From: Bacteroidia bacterium
Lineage (GTDB): Bacteria > Bacteroidota > Bacteroidia > Flavobacteriales > Flavobacteriaceae
Assembly: GCA_030431085.1 (NCBI GenBank)
Contig: JAUIJW010000008.1
Coordinates: forward strand, 1 to 25,562
DNA length: 25,562 nt
Reading direction: 5' to 3'
In this document: positions 15,781 to 23,371 of the stretch, piece after piece
Layout of the letters: every line of letters begins with the position of its first letter
How positions within the stretch are numbered: the stretch's first letter is position 1
Position numbers and translations under genes: made by a program
Notes under the pieces: model-generated
What the model was told of the DNA's origin: nothing
The model's input: the letters and a program-made list of their open reading frames with translations, nothing else
The model's database searches: none

Positions 15781-16940
15781 AGTTACTCATATTTTTAATA
15801 AAATGGGGCTTTCCTCTGCTTTTAATTACAGATTTAAGTTCTGAATTGCTTAGCAGTGATTTTATATTAAACATATCTAGGTTACTTAGGATAGTAATAT
15901 TGATTTTAATAATCAAAGAGAATATAGTTAATTTTCCTATTATCAAAAGGTTTACGTTTTTCAGGTTTTTCCTCTTTTTCTCTATTATACTATTTTTTTA
16001 TCTCTTCACGGATAGAAATTTTTATGAAGGGTTTTGGGTATACTCTAAAACACTGTTTTGGATTCTTGGTATAAATGTACTTTTTGTATATGCTTACAAA
16101 AAAGTGTTTTTAATAAACGACTTTATCACGGTATTAAAGAGGGTTGTTACAGTAGCTTTTATATTTACTATAATGTTCTATATCACTGGTTATATCAAAA
16201 ATGATTATAATGTAGCTTCCTATTTAGTGTTGTTTATGTATCCTCTACTGTTGCTTAGTTCAAATGGTTATAAGAATAACAAGTTTTATATTTTTCTTGC
16301 TGCCTTGGCTATTCTTATTACCTTAAAAAGAGGAGCTATGATAGCTTTTGCATTGTGCAATATCGTGTATTATCTAAGTAATTTAAAAGCAGACTTTAAT
16401 TTTAAAAAGCTCATAACTGGGATTTTTATTTTTCTATCCTTGGGATTTGCTGGTGTTTATATTTTTGAAAGTCAAAAAAACACAAGAGAAGAACGTTTTT
16501 CCGAAGATCAATTCGATCCAAATAATTCTAAAGCTGGCTCTGGACGTGTAGGAATGTATACAGGCATCTATAATGAATGGTACTATTCGGATAATCATTT
16601 GTTTGGTTTTGGTAATCAAGAGGATTCTTACAGAAGAAGGAATCGTAGAACTCATGCGCATAGTGATATATTTGGTTTTCTATATAACCACGGAATTGTG
16701 GGTATTGTTTTAATAATTATACTATATTTTAAAGTTTTAAAGTTCTATTTTTCCTATAGAAAATACGATAGGAAAAACGCACCAATTATATTATCTTTAT
16801 TTGTGATACTAGTACTTGTTAATTTTTACTCAGGTATGTTTAGAACACAAGATGCCATTTATTTTTTCGCATTATTACCCTATCTACAATTAAAAAGAGA
16901 TGCCATCAAACAAAGTATTTATATTAACCAATCCGCTTAA
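15777..16940 (+). CDS. wzy: Wzy-type O-antigen polymerase / O-antigen ligase family protein
   Basis: 387 aa, very hydrophobic, with about 9-11 predicted membrane segments. A large hydrophilic loop around 230-300 contains SGRVGMYTGIYNEW, HLFGFGNQED and HAHSDIFGFLYNHGIVGI, the H-x-H...GxxG periplasmic-loop pattern of Wzy/WaaL proteins. It should polymerise the flipped repeat units in the periplasm, or ligate finished glycan. The start is TTG at 15777 in the overlap TTGA; the frame is open upstream only to 15741 and holds no ATG or GTG there, so TTG is the only reasonable choice. It is translationally coupled to the ATP-grasp and overlaps the next glycosyltransferase by 41 nt. Polymerase is favoured because a Wzx is present. 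Confidence 0.85.
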   Translation: MKLLIFLIKWGFPLLLITDLSSELLSSDFILNISRLLRIVILILIIKENIVNFPIIKRFTFFRFFLFFSIILFFYLFTDRNFYEGFWVYSKTLFWILGINVLFVYAYKKVFLINDFITVLKRVVTVAFIFTIMFYITGYIKNDYNVASYLVLFMYPLLLLSSNGYKNNKFYIFLAALAILITLKRGAMIAFALCNIVYYLSNLKADFNFKKLITGIFIFLSLGFAGVYIFESQKNTREERFSEDQFDPNNSKAGSGRVGMYTGIYNEWYYSDNHLFGFGNQEDSYRRRNRRTHAHSDIFGFLYNHGIVGIVLIIILYFKVLKFYFSYRKYDRKNAPIILSLFVILVLVNFYSGMFRTQDAIYFFALLPYLQLKRDAIKQSIYINQSA

Positions 16941-18030
16941 CCACGAAGGTGGCGTAGTCAATTACTACAATCTGTTTTTCAGGCATTTTGAATCTAAGAA
17001 TGTCACTCTAAAACATGGTTCGATAGGCTCTAGAGCCTATTTGTTTTACTATCCTCTTTTAAAGCGATTACTGTATCCCTTTTTTTACATTTTTGATGTG
17101 CTCATTTATATTTTAAGACTTCTTATTGATAGAAATATTAAAATTGTTCAAGTAAGCCCTTCATTAATCCCAGTTCCTCTTCTTAGGGACGGACTTTTAG
17201 TTCTAATTGCTAAAACACTAGGTAAAAAAGTAGTCGTGTTTTACAGAGGTTGGAAATTACCAACCTACAATAAGATCAAAAGTAGTGAAAGATTAAAAAA
17301 AGTCTTTAATTGGGTATTCCAAAAGGACACCTTACAAGTGGTCTTGGCTTCAGCTTTTAAAAAAGACCTCTTACAACTTAAACCGAAACATATAAAGGAA
17401 GTGTTAGTGACAACAACTGCAATAGATAAATCCCAAATACTCAAAGCAGAAGACAGAACAGACGTAAATCCCATAAAAGTATTATTTCTGGGAAGGATTC
17501 AAGATTTAAAGGGTATAGAAGAATTGATTGAAGTCATAATTCAACTTAAGGAACAAGAGCAGTTAAGTAATTTTAAGTTTTCAATTGTTGGCCACGAAAA
17601 CAAAACAGGTTACACAAACAGTCTAAAAGAAAAGCTCAAGCAAAATAATATATCACAAGAAGCTTCTTTCCTAGGAAGAATAACGGGTGAGGAAAAATTT
17701 AAATTATATGCAAGTCATGATATTTATGTTTTACCATCATATACAGAAGGTTGCCCCAACAGTTTACTGGAAGCGCTTGCCTCTGGGTTATTCTGTATTA
17801 CAACGCGTGTTGGCGCACTTCAAGATTTAATTGTTCCAAAACAGAATGGGTTGTTTGTTGATGAAAGGAATACTGAAAGTTTGCTTTATGCATTACTATA
17901 TTGTTCAGAAAACAAAAGCTTTAATAAAAATAGGTTTAATAATGCAAAAAAATATTCCGAAGAATTTGACATCATGAAGATAACCAAGTTATTCGAAGAA
18001 AAATATATCCATCTCATTGAAAAAAAGTAA
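16900..18030 (+). CDS. GT4 family glycosyltransferase
   Basis: 376-aa GT-B enzyme. The N-terminal FILTNPLNHEGGVVNYYNLF (8-27) is the GT4 glycine-rich acceptor loop. A hydrophobic stretch (about 50-75) may dock it to the membrane. The C-terminal domain has VLFLGRIQDLKGIEELIEV and the EX7E pair E283...E291 in LPSYTEGCPNSLLEALASG. The ATG at 16900 lies 41 nt inside the polymerase gene, an overlap larger than elsewhere in the window, but later ATGs would delete the acceptor loop. It is inferred to add one sugar to the lipid-linked repeat unit; the donor is unknown. Confidence 0.88.
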   Translation: MPSNKVFILTNPLNHEGGVVNYYNLFFRHFESKNVTLKHGSIGSRAYLFYYPLLKRLLYPFFYIFDVLIYILRLLIDRNIKIVQVSPSLIPVPLLRDGLLVLIAKTLGKKVVVFYRGWKLPTYNKIKSSERLKKVFNWVFQKDTLQVVLASAFKKDLLQLKPKHIKEVLVTTTAIDKSQILKAEDRTDVNPIKVLFLGRIQDLKGIEELIEVIIQLKEQEQLSNFKFSIVGHENKTGYTNSLKEKLKQNNISQEASFLGRITGEEKFKLYASHDIYVLPSYTEGCPNSLLEALASGLFCITTRVGALQDLIVPKQNGLFVDERNTESLLYALLYCSENKSFNKNRFNNAKKYSEEFDIMKITKLFEEKYIHLIEKK

Positions 18031-19183
18031 ATTATATCTTATAGGCCCAACAGAATCAATCCTTACCAAACGTGGTAACAGATTCCCTAATATGGCTAAT
18101 TTTTTTGCTGATGAAGGGGAAAACATAGTTTACTATACTTCTAACTTCTATCATGCAGAGAAACGATTTTTCTCTAGAGAAGAAATTAAGGAGGCAAAAC
18201 AATCTTTAGAATATAAATTAAAAGTTCTAATGGTTTTAGGTTATTACAACAACGTATCACCTCGTAGAGTGCTGTCTAACTTTTTCTTTTCTCTTCAACT
18301 ATTTATTATTCTGCTATTCAGAGTATCACGTCAAGATAGAATTTTATTGCCATCAAGACCAGTAGAGCTTATATTCTTTATGGCTTTGCTTAAGCGACTA
18401 AGAGGTGTCAAGATTTACCTAGATATACAAGATGTTTGGCCAGATGCATTGGATATCGAAAATAAGAAAAAAGAAAAGATTTTTGAGACGTATTGTAATT
18501 TTTATTTAAAACCCTCACTAAAACATTATACTGCAGCATTACATGTGGCTCCTTCTTTTAAATTATGGCTAAGAAGATATGCCAAACATACGCCTTCTAG
18601 CTTTGTGCCTTTGGGGTGGGAAAATGAAAGGTGGGCCAATGTTATACCAAATAACAATAATGAGGATTCTATAATTAAAATGGTCTGTGTTGCACAGTTA
18701 CAGCGGCAAATAGATATTATGCCAATTTTAAAAGTTCTGCAAACAAACGAAAGATTTCATTTAACGGTTTTAGGTGAAGACGGATCAGGAGAGCGCTATC
18801 CTGAGGTGAGTAAGTATATTAGAGAAAACAATATTTCAAATGTTGAAATCTTTGGAAAGATAGAAAGACATAAGATGGCAGAACTTCTTCAGGATAAACA
18901 CATGGGAATCTTACCAATGATTACATCATCAATACCTAATAAAGTATTTGATTATCTGGCAGCAATGTTACCAATTGTTGTTTTAGGTGACAATGATAGC
19001 GCTAATTTTGTAGTTGAAAATAATATTGGTTGGAAATGCAATTTCAATTCAGAAGAATTGGATGTACTTTTGCAAAGTATACAAACACAAGAAATTAAAT
19101 CAAAACAAGCACAGGTGATTTTGATTAGGAAAAACTTTTCTAGGGATATTCTACATAAAAAAATTAAAGACATAATTTTATAA
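18017..19183 (+). CDS. GT4-like glycosyltransferase (WcaI/WbuB-like layout)
   Basis: 388 aa with a TTG start at 18017 that overlaps the upstream gene by 14 nt. The first internal ATG (residue 27) would remove the conserved first strand KLYLIGPTES. Landmarks include GNRFPNMANFFADEG, the YLDIQDVWPDAL segment, MVCVAQLQRQIDIMPIL at the start of the C-terminal Rossmann domain, and SIPNKVFDYLAAMLPIVVL, which stands where many GT4 enzymes have SKLFEYLAAG. A strict EX7E motif is not visible: aspartate replaces the glutamate in the VFDYLA segment. Fold assignment is good, exact family less so. The next gene begins within its stop codon. Confidence 0.8.
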   Translation: MKKSKLYLIGPTESILTKRGNRFPNMANFFADEGENIVYYTSNFYHAEKRFFSREEIKEAKQSLEYKLKVLMVLGYYNNVSPRRVLSNFFFSLQLFIILLFRVSRQDRILLPSRPVELIFFMALLKRLRGVKIYLDIQDVWPDALDIENKKKEKIFETYCNFYLKPSLKHYTAALHVAPSFKLWLRRYAKHTPSSFVPLGWENERWANVIPNNNNEDSIIKMVCVAQLQRQIDIMPILKVLQTNERFHLTVLGEDGSGERYPEVSKYIRENNISNVEIFGKIERHKMAELLQDKHMGILPMITSSIPNKVFDYLAAMLPIVVLGDNDSANFVVENNIGWKCNFNSEELDVLLQSIQTQEIKSKQAQVILIRKNFSRDILHKKIKDIIL

Positions 19184-21321
19184 TGCAACAACTCACACAA
19201 AAACTAGGCTCAGGTGATATGATGATACAAGACGTACCTTATCCACAATTAGGTAATGGGATGGTCATTGTAAAAAACCACTATTCCATTATTAGTGCAG
19301 GAACAGAGGGTTCAACCGTGGTGGCTGCTCGTAAAAGCCTTATTGGAAAAGCAAAAGAACGTCCACAACAAGTCAAACAAGTGATTGATACACTAAAAAA
19401 GCAAGGGCCAATACAAACCTATAGAGCTGTAATGAAAAAACTTGACTCTTACTCACCACTTGGCTATAGCTGTGCGGGTGAAGTTATTGAGGTAGGAGAA
19501 GGTGTCACAGAATTTGAAGTTGGTGATAAAGTAGCTTGTGCAGGAGCTGGATATGCTAATCATGCCGAGATTGTTTCGGTACCAGTTAACCTATGCGTAA
19601 AACTCGATAATGATTCAAATTTAAAAGATGCAGCTTACAATACCTTAGGAGCCATTTCGATGCAAGGTGTCCGTCAAGCCGATTTGCGTTTGGGAGAATC
19701 GTGTGTTGTGATTGGCCTTGGATTGCTGGGACAGCTAGCAGCCTTAATTTTAAAGGCTTCTGGAGTTACTGTCATAGGGATAGATGTTTCCAAAGATGCA
19801 GTACAGCAAGCTATTGGCAATAATGTAGTGGATTTAGGTTTAACCAGAAATGCTTCTGGCATTGAAGAGCAACTTTTAAATACAACTCAAGGTCATGGCG
19901 CCGATGCGGTGATTATTGCTGCTGCTACATCTAGTCTAGACCCAATTAATTTTGCTGGTGCTATTGCGCGAAAAAAAGGAAAAGTAGTAGTTTTGGGCGC
20001 AGTGCCGACAGGATTTGACCGTGATCCTTTTTGGTATAGAAAAGAGCTAGAACTAAAAATGGCATGCTCCTATGGACCAGGTCGTTACGATTTAAATTAT
20101 GAAGAAAAAGGAATCGATTATCCATTGCCTTACGTCCGTTGGACAGAAAAACGTAACATGGAAGCCTTTCAAAATTTAATTTCTAATCAAAAAATTGATA
20201 TAGGCTATTTGACCACCCACGAATTTGAGTTTGAAAATGCCAAAGCAGCCTTCGATTTAGTCGTTTCAAAAGAAGAAGCATTTACAGGAATCGCTTTAAA
20301 ATATGATGTTGAAAGAGCTGTTTCAAAAGAAAAAATAACGACTTCGGCAAATGATAAATTAGGTAAGGTTAATATTTCATTTATCGGAGCAGGTAGTTAT
20401 GCGCAAGGAAATTTATTACCAAATATTCCGGAATCTTCGGATATTGGAAGGGTTGGTGTATTAACCAATACAGGGACTACTTCTAAACGTGTGGCTGAAA
20501 AGTTTAAATTTCAATTTTGTGCTACTAATGACGAAGATGTATTGGATGATAAAACAAATACAGTTTTTGTAGCTACACGTCACGATTCTCACGGATCATT
20601 TGTTTTAAAAAGCTTACAAGCAAATAAAAATGTATTTGTTGAAAAACCGTTATGTTTATTAGAGTCTGAATTAGAGGAAATTATTGAAGCACAATCCAAA
20701 AACAAAAAAGCAGTGATGGTTGGGTTTAATAGACGCTTTTCTCCATTAACACAAAAACTTAAAAAAGCATTAGGTAACAACCCTATGACAATGATCTACA
20801 GAATCAATGCAGGTCCTATACCAAAAGATACTTGGATTCAAGATTCAGAAATTGGAGGAGGTCGTATTCTAGGTGAGGCTTGTCATTTTATAGACTACCT
20901 TACGTTTCTTAATGGAAGTTTACCTGTAAAAATTAGTGCATCTGCACTGCCTGATGCCAACCAATTGAATGACACAATTAACATTCTAATTCAATTTGAA
21001 AATGGCTCTTCTGGCATCATTGGATATTATGCCAACGGCTCTAAAGCAATGACTAAGGAATACATAGAGGTATTTTCAGCTGGATTATCAGCATCACTAA
21101 GTGATTTTAAAGAATTAAAGATTTATGATAAAGGTAAGCCGCAGAAGACTAAAATTCTGAATCAAAATAAAGGTCAAAAAGAAATGGTAAATTCTTTTTT
21201 AAACGGATTACTAAAGGACGGTGTTACACCTATTGATTTTAAAGAAATAGTTGCAGTAACTAAAGCTTCTTTTAAGGCATTGGAGTCCATTAAAAAAGGA
21301 GGACAACAGATTTATATTTAA
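19183..21321 (+). CDS. Bi-domain oxidoreductase: zinc-type alcohol dehydrogenase fused to Gfo/Idh/MocA dehydrogenase
   Basis: 712 aa, two NAD(P)-binding enzymes in one chain. Residues 1-375 are a medium-chain dehydrogenase: SAGTEGSTV, YSPLGYSCAGEVIEVGEGV, and the Rossmann stretch VIGLGLLGQLAALILKASGV. Residues about 394-712 are Gfo/Idh/MocA-like: ISFIGAGSYAQGNLLPNI, ATRHDSHGSF, NVFVEKPLCL and GGGRILGEACHFIDYL, where EKP carries the usual catalytic-site lysine. The architecture matches proteins called bi-domain-containing oxidoreductase in surface polysaccharide clusters. The combination suggests paired oxidation and reduction of a sugar intermediate, for instance an epimerisation without cofactor release, but no function is established that I know of. 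Start ATG overlaps the preceding stop by one base. Confidence 0.88.
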   Translation: MQQLTQKLGSGDMMIQDVPYPQLGNGMVIVKNHYSIISAGTEGSTVVAARKSLIGKAKERPQQVKQVIDTLKKQGPIQTYRAVMKKLDSYSPLGYSCAGEVIEVGEGVTEFEVGDKVACAGAGYANHAEIVSVPVNLCVKLDNDSNLKDAAYNTLGAISMQGVRQADLRLGESCVVIGLGLLGQLAALILKASGVTVIGIDVSKDAVQQAIGNNVVDLGLTRNASGIEEQLLNTTQGHGADAVIIAAATSSLDPINFAGAIARKKGKVVVLGAVPTGFDRDPFWYRKELELKMACSYGPGRYDLNYEEKGIDYPLPYVRWTEKRNMEAFQNLISNQKIDIGYLTTHEFEFENAKAAFDLVVSKEEAFTGIALKYDVERAVSKEKITTSANDKLGKVNISFIGAGSYAQGNLLPNIPESSDIGRVGVLTNTGTTSKRVAEKFKFQFCATNDEDVLDDKTNTVFVATRHDSHGSFVLKSLQANKNVFVEKPLCLLESELEEIIEAQSKNKKAVMVGFNRRFSPLTQKLKKALGNNPMTMIYRINAGPIPKDTWIQDSEIGGGRILGEACHFIDYLTFLNGSLPVKISASALPDANQLNDTINILIQFENGSSGIIGYYANGSKAMTKEYIEVFSAGLSASLSDFKELKIYDKGKPQKTKILNQNKGQKEMVNSFLNGLLKDGVTPIDFKEIVAVTKASFKALESIKKGGQQIYI

Positions 21322-21329
21322 AAAAGTTG

Positions 21330-22520
21330 ATGGAGAATTTTAAATCAAGTTTTTTTAAGCTTAAAATCTACTGTGAACAGGAAAATTTTGCAGGATGGGA
21401 TCCTTATGATGGTCTAAATTCAAAATTTTTTCAGGTGCTGCCTTTAAAAAAATGGGATTTGGCTCGTTTAGCCTGGATACAAGGCTTTAAAAGGAGTCCA
21501 ATTAATTTTCGCCCTCTTTTTGGCGTTCCAAAGGAGCATAACAACATGGGGCTAGGTCTTTTTTTGTCAGGGTATTGCCAACTTTATGAAATAGCACAAA
21601 CAGGGAATCACCAATTTGGAAGTGCAGAAGAAATTTTTACTAAGATTAAATACCTCTCCGATTTAATTTTATCGTATCAAAGTAAAGGGTTTTCTGGAAG
21701 TTGTTGGGGGTATAATTTTGATTGGCAAGCACGCAGACTTTTTTTATTTCCAGCGCATACACCGAATGTTGTTGTAACAGCATTTTGTACAGAAGCCTTA
21801 TTTGAAGCCTATGAGATAACAAAAGACAACAAATTGCTAGAGACTGCATTATCTGCAAGTGAATTTGTTTGTAATGATTTAAAACGCTCAAAAGTTAAAG
21901 GAGGTTTTTTGTTTAGCTACAGCCCGATAGATGGAAATAATACCGTATATAATGCGAGTTTGCTAGGTGCAAAAATACTCTTGTTAAATTATAAATACAC
22001 AAGAGACGAAGTTTTACTTGACCTTTCTAAGGAAGCCATCTATACTGCTGTAAAAGGTCAAAAACAAGATGGTTCATGGGTTTATGGATTATTGCCTATT
22101 CAAAATTGGATTGATAGTTTTCATACTGGTTTTAATTTAAATGCACTTCAGTTATATGTTGAAATAACTGGAGATCATGGCGTTGTTGAGAGTATTGAAA
22201 AGGGCATGATCTTTTATTTAAAAAATTTCTTTTTAGAAAATGGTATGCCAAAATACTATCATGATCGCACCTATCCCGTTGATATACATTGCCCAGGGCA
22301 ATTACTAATCACTCTTAACAAACTAGAGAAATTTAATGAACATAAAGAATTGGCTAATCGTGTATTAAATTGGACAATTAAAAACATGCAGGACGACAAA
22401 GGTTACTTTTACTATCAATTGAAGAAAAGATGGAGTTCAAAAATTCCCTATATGCGATGGAGTAATGCGTTTATGTTTAGTGCAATGAGTAACTATTTAT
22501 TGGCTACACATGGAAAGTAA
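21330..22520 (+). CDS. Polysaccharide-locus protein with predicted (alpha/alpha) toroid fold, function unknown
   Basis: 396 aa from the ATG at 21330 (a TTG three bases earlier is also possible). No signal peptide or membrane segment. It is rich in aromatic residues and shows repeated helical-hairpin units: NNMGLGLFLSGYCQLYEIAQTG, VVTAFCTEALFEAYEITKD, NASLLGAKILLLNYKYTRD, DSFHTGFNLNALQLYVEITGD, with loops GGFLFSY, QDGSWVYG and GMPKYYHDRTYPVD. This pattern fits an (alpha/alpha)6 barrel like those of AGE-type epimerases, unsaturated glucuronyl hydrolases and terpene-cyclase-like proteins. Relatives often sit beside the bi-domain oxidoreductase. It is 8 nt after that gene and overlaps the WecG-like gene by 11 nt. 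A sugar epimerase, lyase or hydrolase acting on an intermediate is a guess. Confidence 0.72.
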   Translation: MENFKSSFFKLKIYCEQENFAGWDPYDGLNSKFFQVLPLKKWDLARLAWIQGFKRSPINFRPLFGVPKEHNNMGLGLFLSGYCQLYEIAQTGNHQFGSAEEIFTKIKYLSDLILSYQSKGFSGSCWGYNFDWQARRLFLFPAHTPNVVVTAFCTEALFEAYEITKDNKLLETALSASEFVCNDLKRSKVKGGFLFSYSPIDGNNTVYNASLLGAKILLLNYKYTRDEVLLDLSKEAIYTAVKGQKQDGSWVYGLLPIQNWIDSFHTGFNLNALQLYVEITGDHGVVESIEKGMIFYLKNFFLENGMPKYYHDRTYPVDIHCPGQLLITLNKLEKFNEHKELANRVLNWTIKNMQDDKGYFYYQLKKRWSSKIPYMRWSNAFMFSAMSNYLLATHGK

Positions 22521-23208
22521 ATTACTTAACGGTGTTAAATGTTTTGCACCCCAAAGTCGAAAAGAACTTATAGACTATGCATTCGATAAAAAGTGCATTT
22601 TAATTGCTACAAACGCAGAAAAAATCTTACATGCTACTCAACGCTCTAGACAAATTATCAATAGAAATGTGGGGTATCCTGATGGAATAGGGGCCGTATG
22701 GGCCCTTAAACAAAAAGGTGCAAATCATGTACAGAAAATACCAGGTTGTGAGCTATGGCTAGACATTATAAAACGATTTGAAAAAGAGAAAACATTCTAT
22801 TTAGTTGGAGGCAAAGAAGAAGTCATACAACAAACCGTAAGTCAATTAAAAAAGGAGTTTAAAAACATAACAATAAAAGGCTACAGAAATGGGTATCTAG
22901 AATCGGAGAAAGAAAAAGAAGGACTAATCAAAAATATTGTACAGCAAAAGCCGGATGTCGTTTTTGTAGCTATGGGGTCTCCTAAACAGGAATTATTAAT
23001 GGAAGAAATTAAAAAACATCATCAAGCAGTGTATCAGGGTCTTGGTGGTGGTTTTGATGTTTATACGGGTAACGTAAAAAGAGCACCAGAATGGTGGGTG
23101 AAAAACAATTTAGAATGGGCTTATCGATTAGTTAACCAACCTTCGAGAATAAAACGTCAGATTCACTTGTTTAAATTTTTGTTTGATCTCAAACTTAGAA
23201 AGTATTAA
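22510..23208 (+). CDS. WecG/TagA/CpsF family (GT26) glycosyltransferase
   Basis: 232 aa, the typical length. Family landmarks in order: LIATNAEKILHA (31-42), NVGYPDGIGAVWALK (53-67) with D58 at the presumed catalytic aspartate position, QKIPGCELWLDI (75-86), YLVGGKEEV, DVVFVAMGSPKQELLM and the GGGFDVYTGNVKRAPEWW segment, followed by a basic C-terminal tail (NQPSRIKRQIHLFKFLFDLK) thought to contact the membrane. These enzymes add the second sugar (often an N-acetylmannosamine-type residue) to the polyprenyl-diphosphate-linked first sugar. It would therefore act early, directly after the initiating phosphoglycosyltransferase, which is not in the window. It is the last gene before the 163-bp intergenic region and probably ends this operon segment. 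Confidence 0.92.
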   Translation: MESKLLNGVKCFAPQSRKELIDYAFDKKCILIATNAEKILHATQRSRQIINRNVGYPDGIGAVWALKQKGANHVQKIPGCELWLDIIKRFEKEKTFYLVGGKEEVIQQTVSQLKKEFKNITIKGYRNGYLESEKEKEGLIKNIVQQKPDVVFVAMGSPKQELLMEEIKKHHQAVYQGLGGGFDVYTGNVKRAPEWWVKNNLEWAYRLVNQPSRIKRQIHLFKFLFDLKLRKY

Positions 23209-23249
23209 TAAAAAAATCAAATTTTAGTAAATATTGGAGAGTATTAATA

Positions 23250-23264
23250 TTCTAATAATTAGAA
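23250..23264. repeat. Perfect 15-bp palindrome
   Basis: TTCTAAT and ATTAGAA flank a single central A. A loop of one base cannot form a normal hairpin, so if functional this would be a dimeric protein-binding site rather than a terminator. The high AT content makes chance occurrence possible. Confidence 0.35.
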
Positions 23265-23307
23265 CATAGGTAATATAAATAGAAAAATTATACAACGATT
23301 ATTAACT

Positions 23308-23326
23308 AGGTAAATTTAGTTTACCT
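23308..23326. repeat. Inverted repeat AGGTAAA-5 nt-TTTACCT (possible operator or weak terminator)
   Basis: Seven perfect base pairs with a TTTAG loop, ending nine bases before a -7-like element. It lacks a GC-rich stem and a long T-run (followed only by TTAATTAG), so an intrinsic terminator for the upstream operon is possible but weak. Its closeness to the candidate promoter also allows an operator role. Confidence 0.35.
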
Positions 23327-23371
23327 TTAATTAGTATAATTGCATAAAAGTATATATTTAATTGTTATTAC

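Larger units (their letters stand above)
23209..23371 (+). promoter_or_regulatory. 163-bp AT-rich intergenic region upstream of wzc, likely regulatory
   Basis: No coding frame of note. It holds a perfect 15-bp palindrome (23250-23264), a perfect 7-bp inverted repeat with a 5-nt loop (23308-23326) and a -7-like element TATAATTG (23335-23342) that matches five of the six fixed positions of the Bacteroidota TAnnTTTG consensus. A matching -33 TTTG at the right spacing is not clear. A transcription break or restart between the glycosyltransferase operon and wzc is plausible. Promoter assignment is by eye and weak. Confidence 0.35.
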
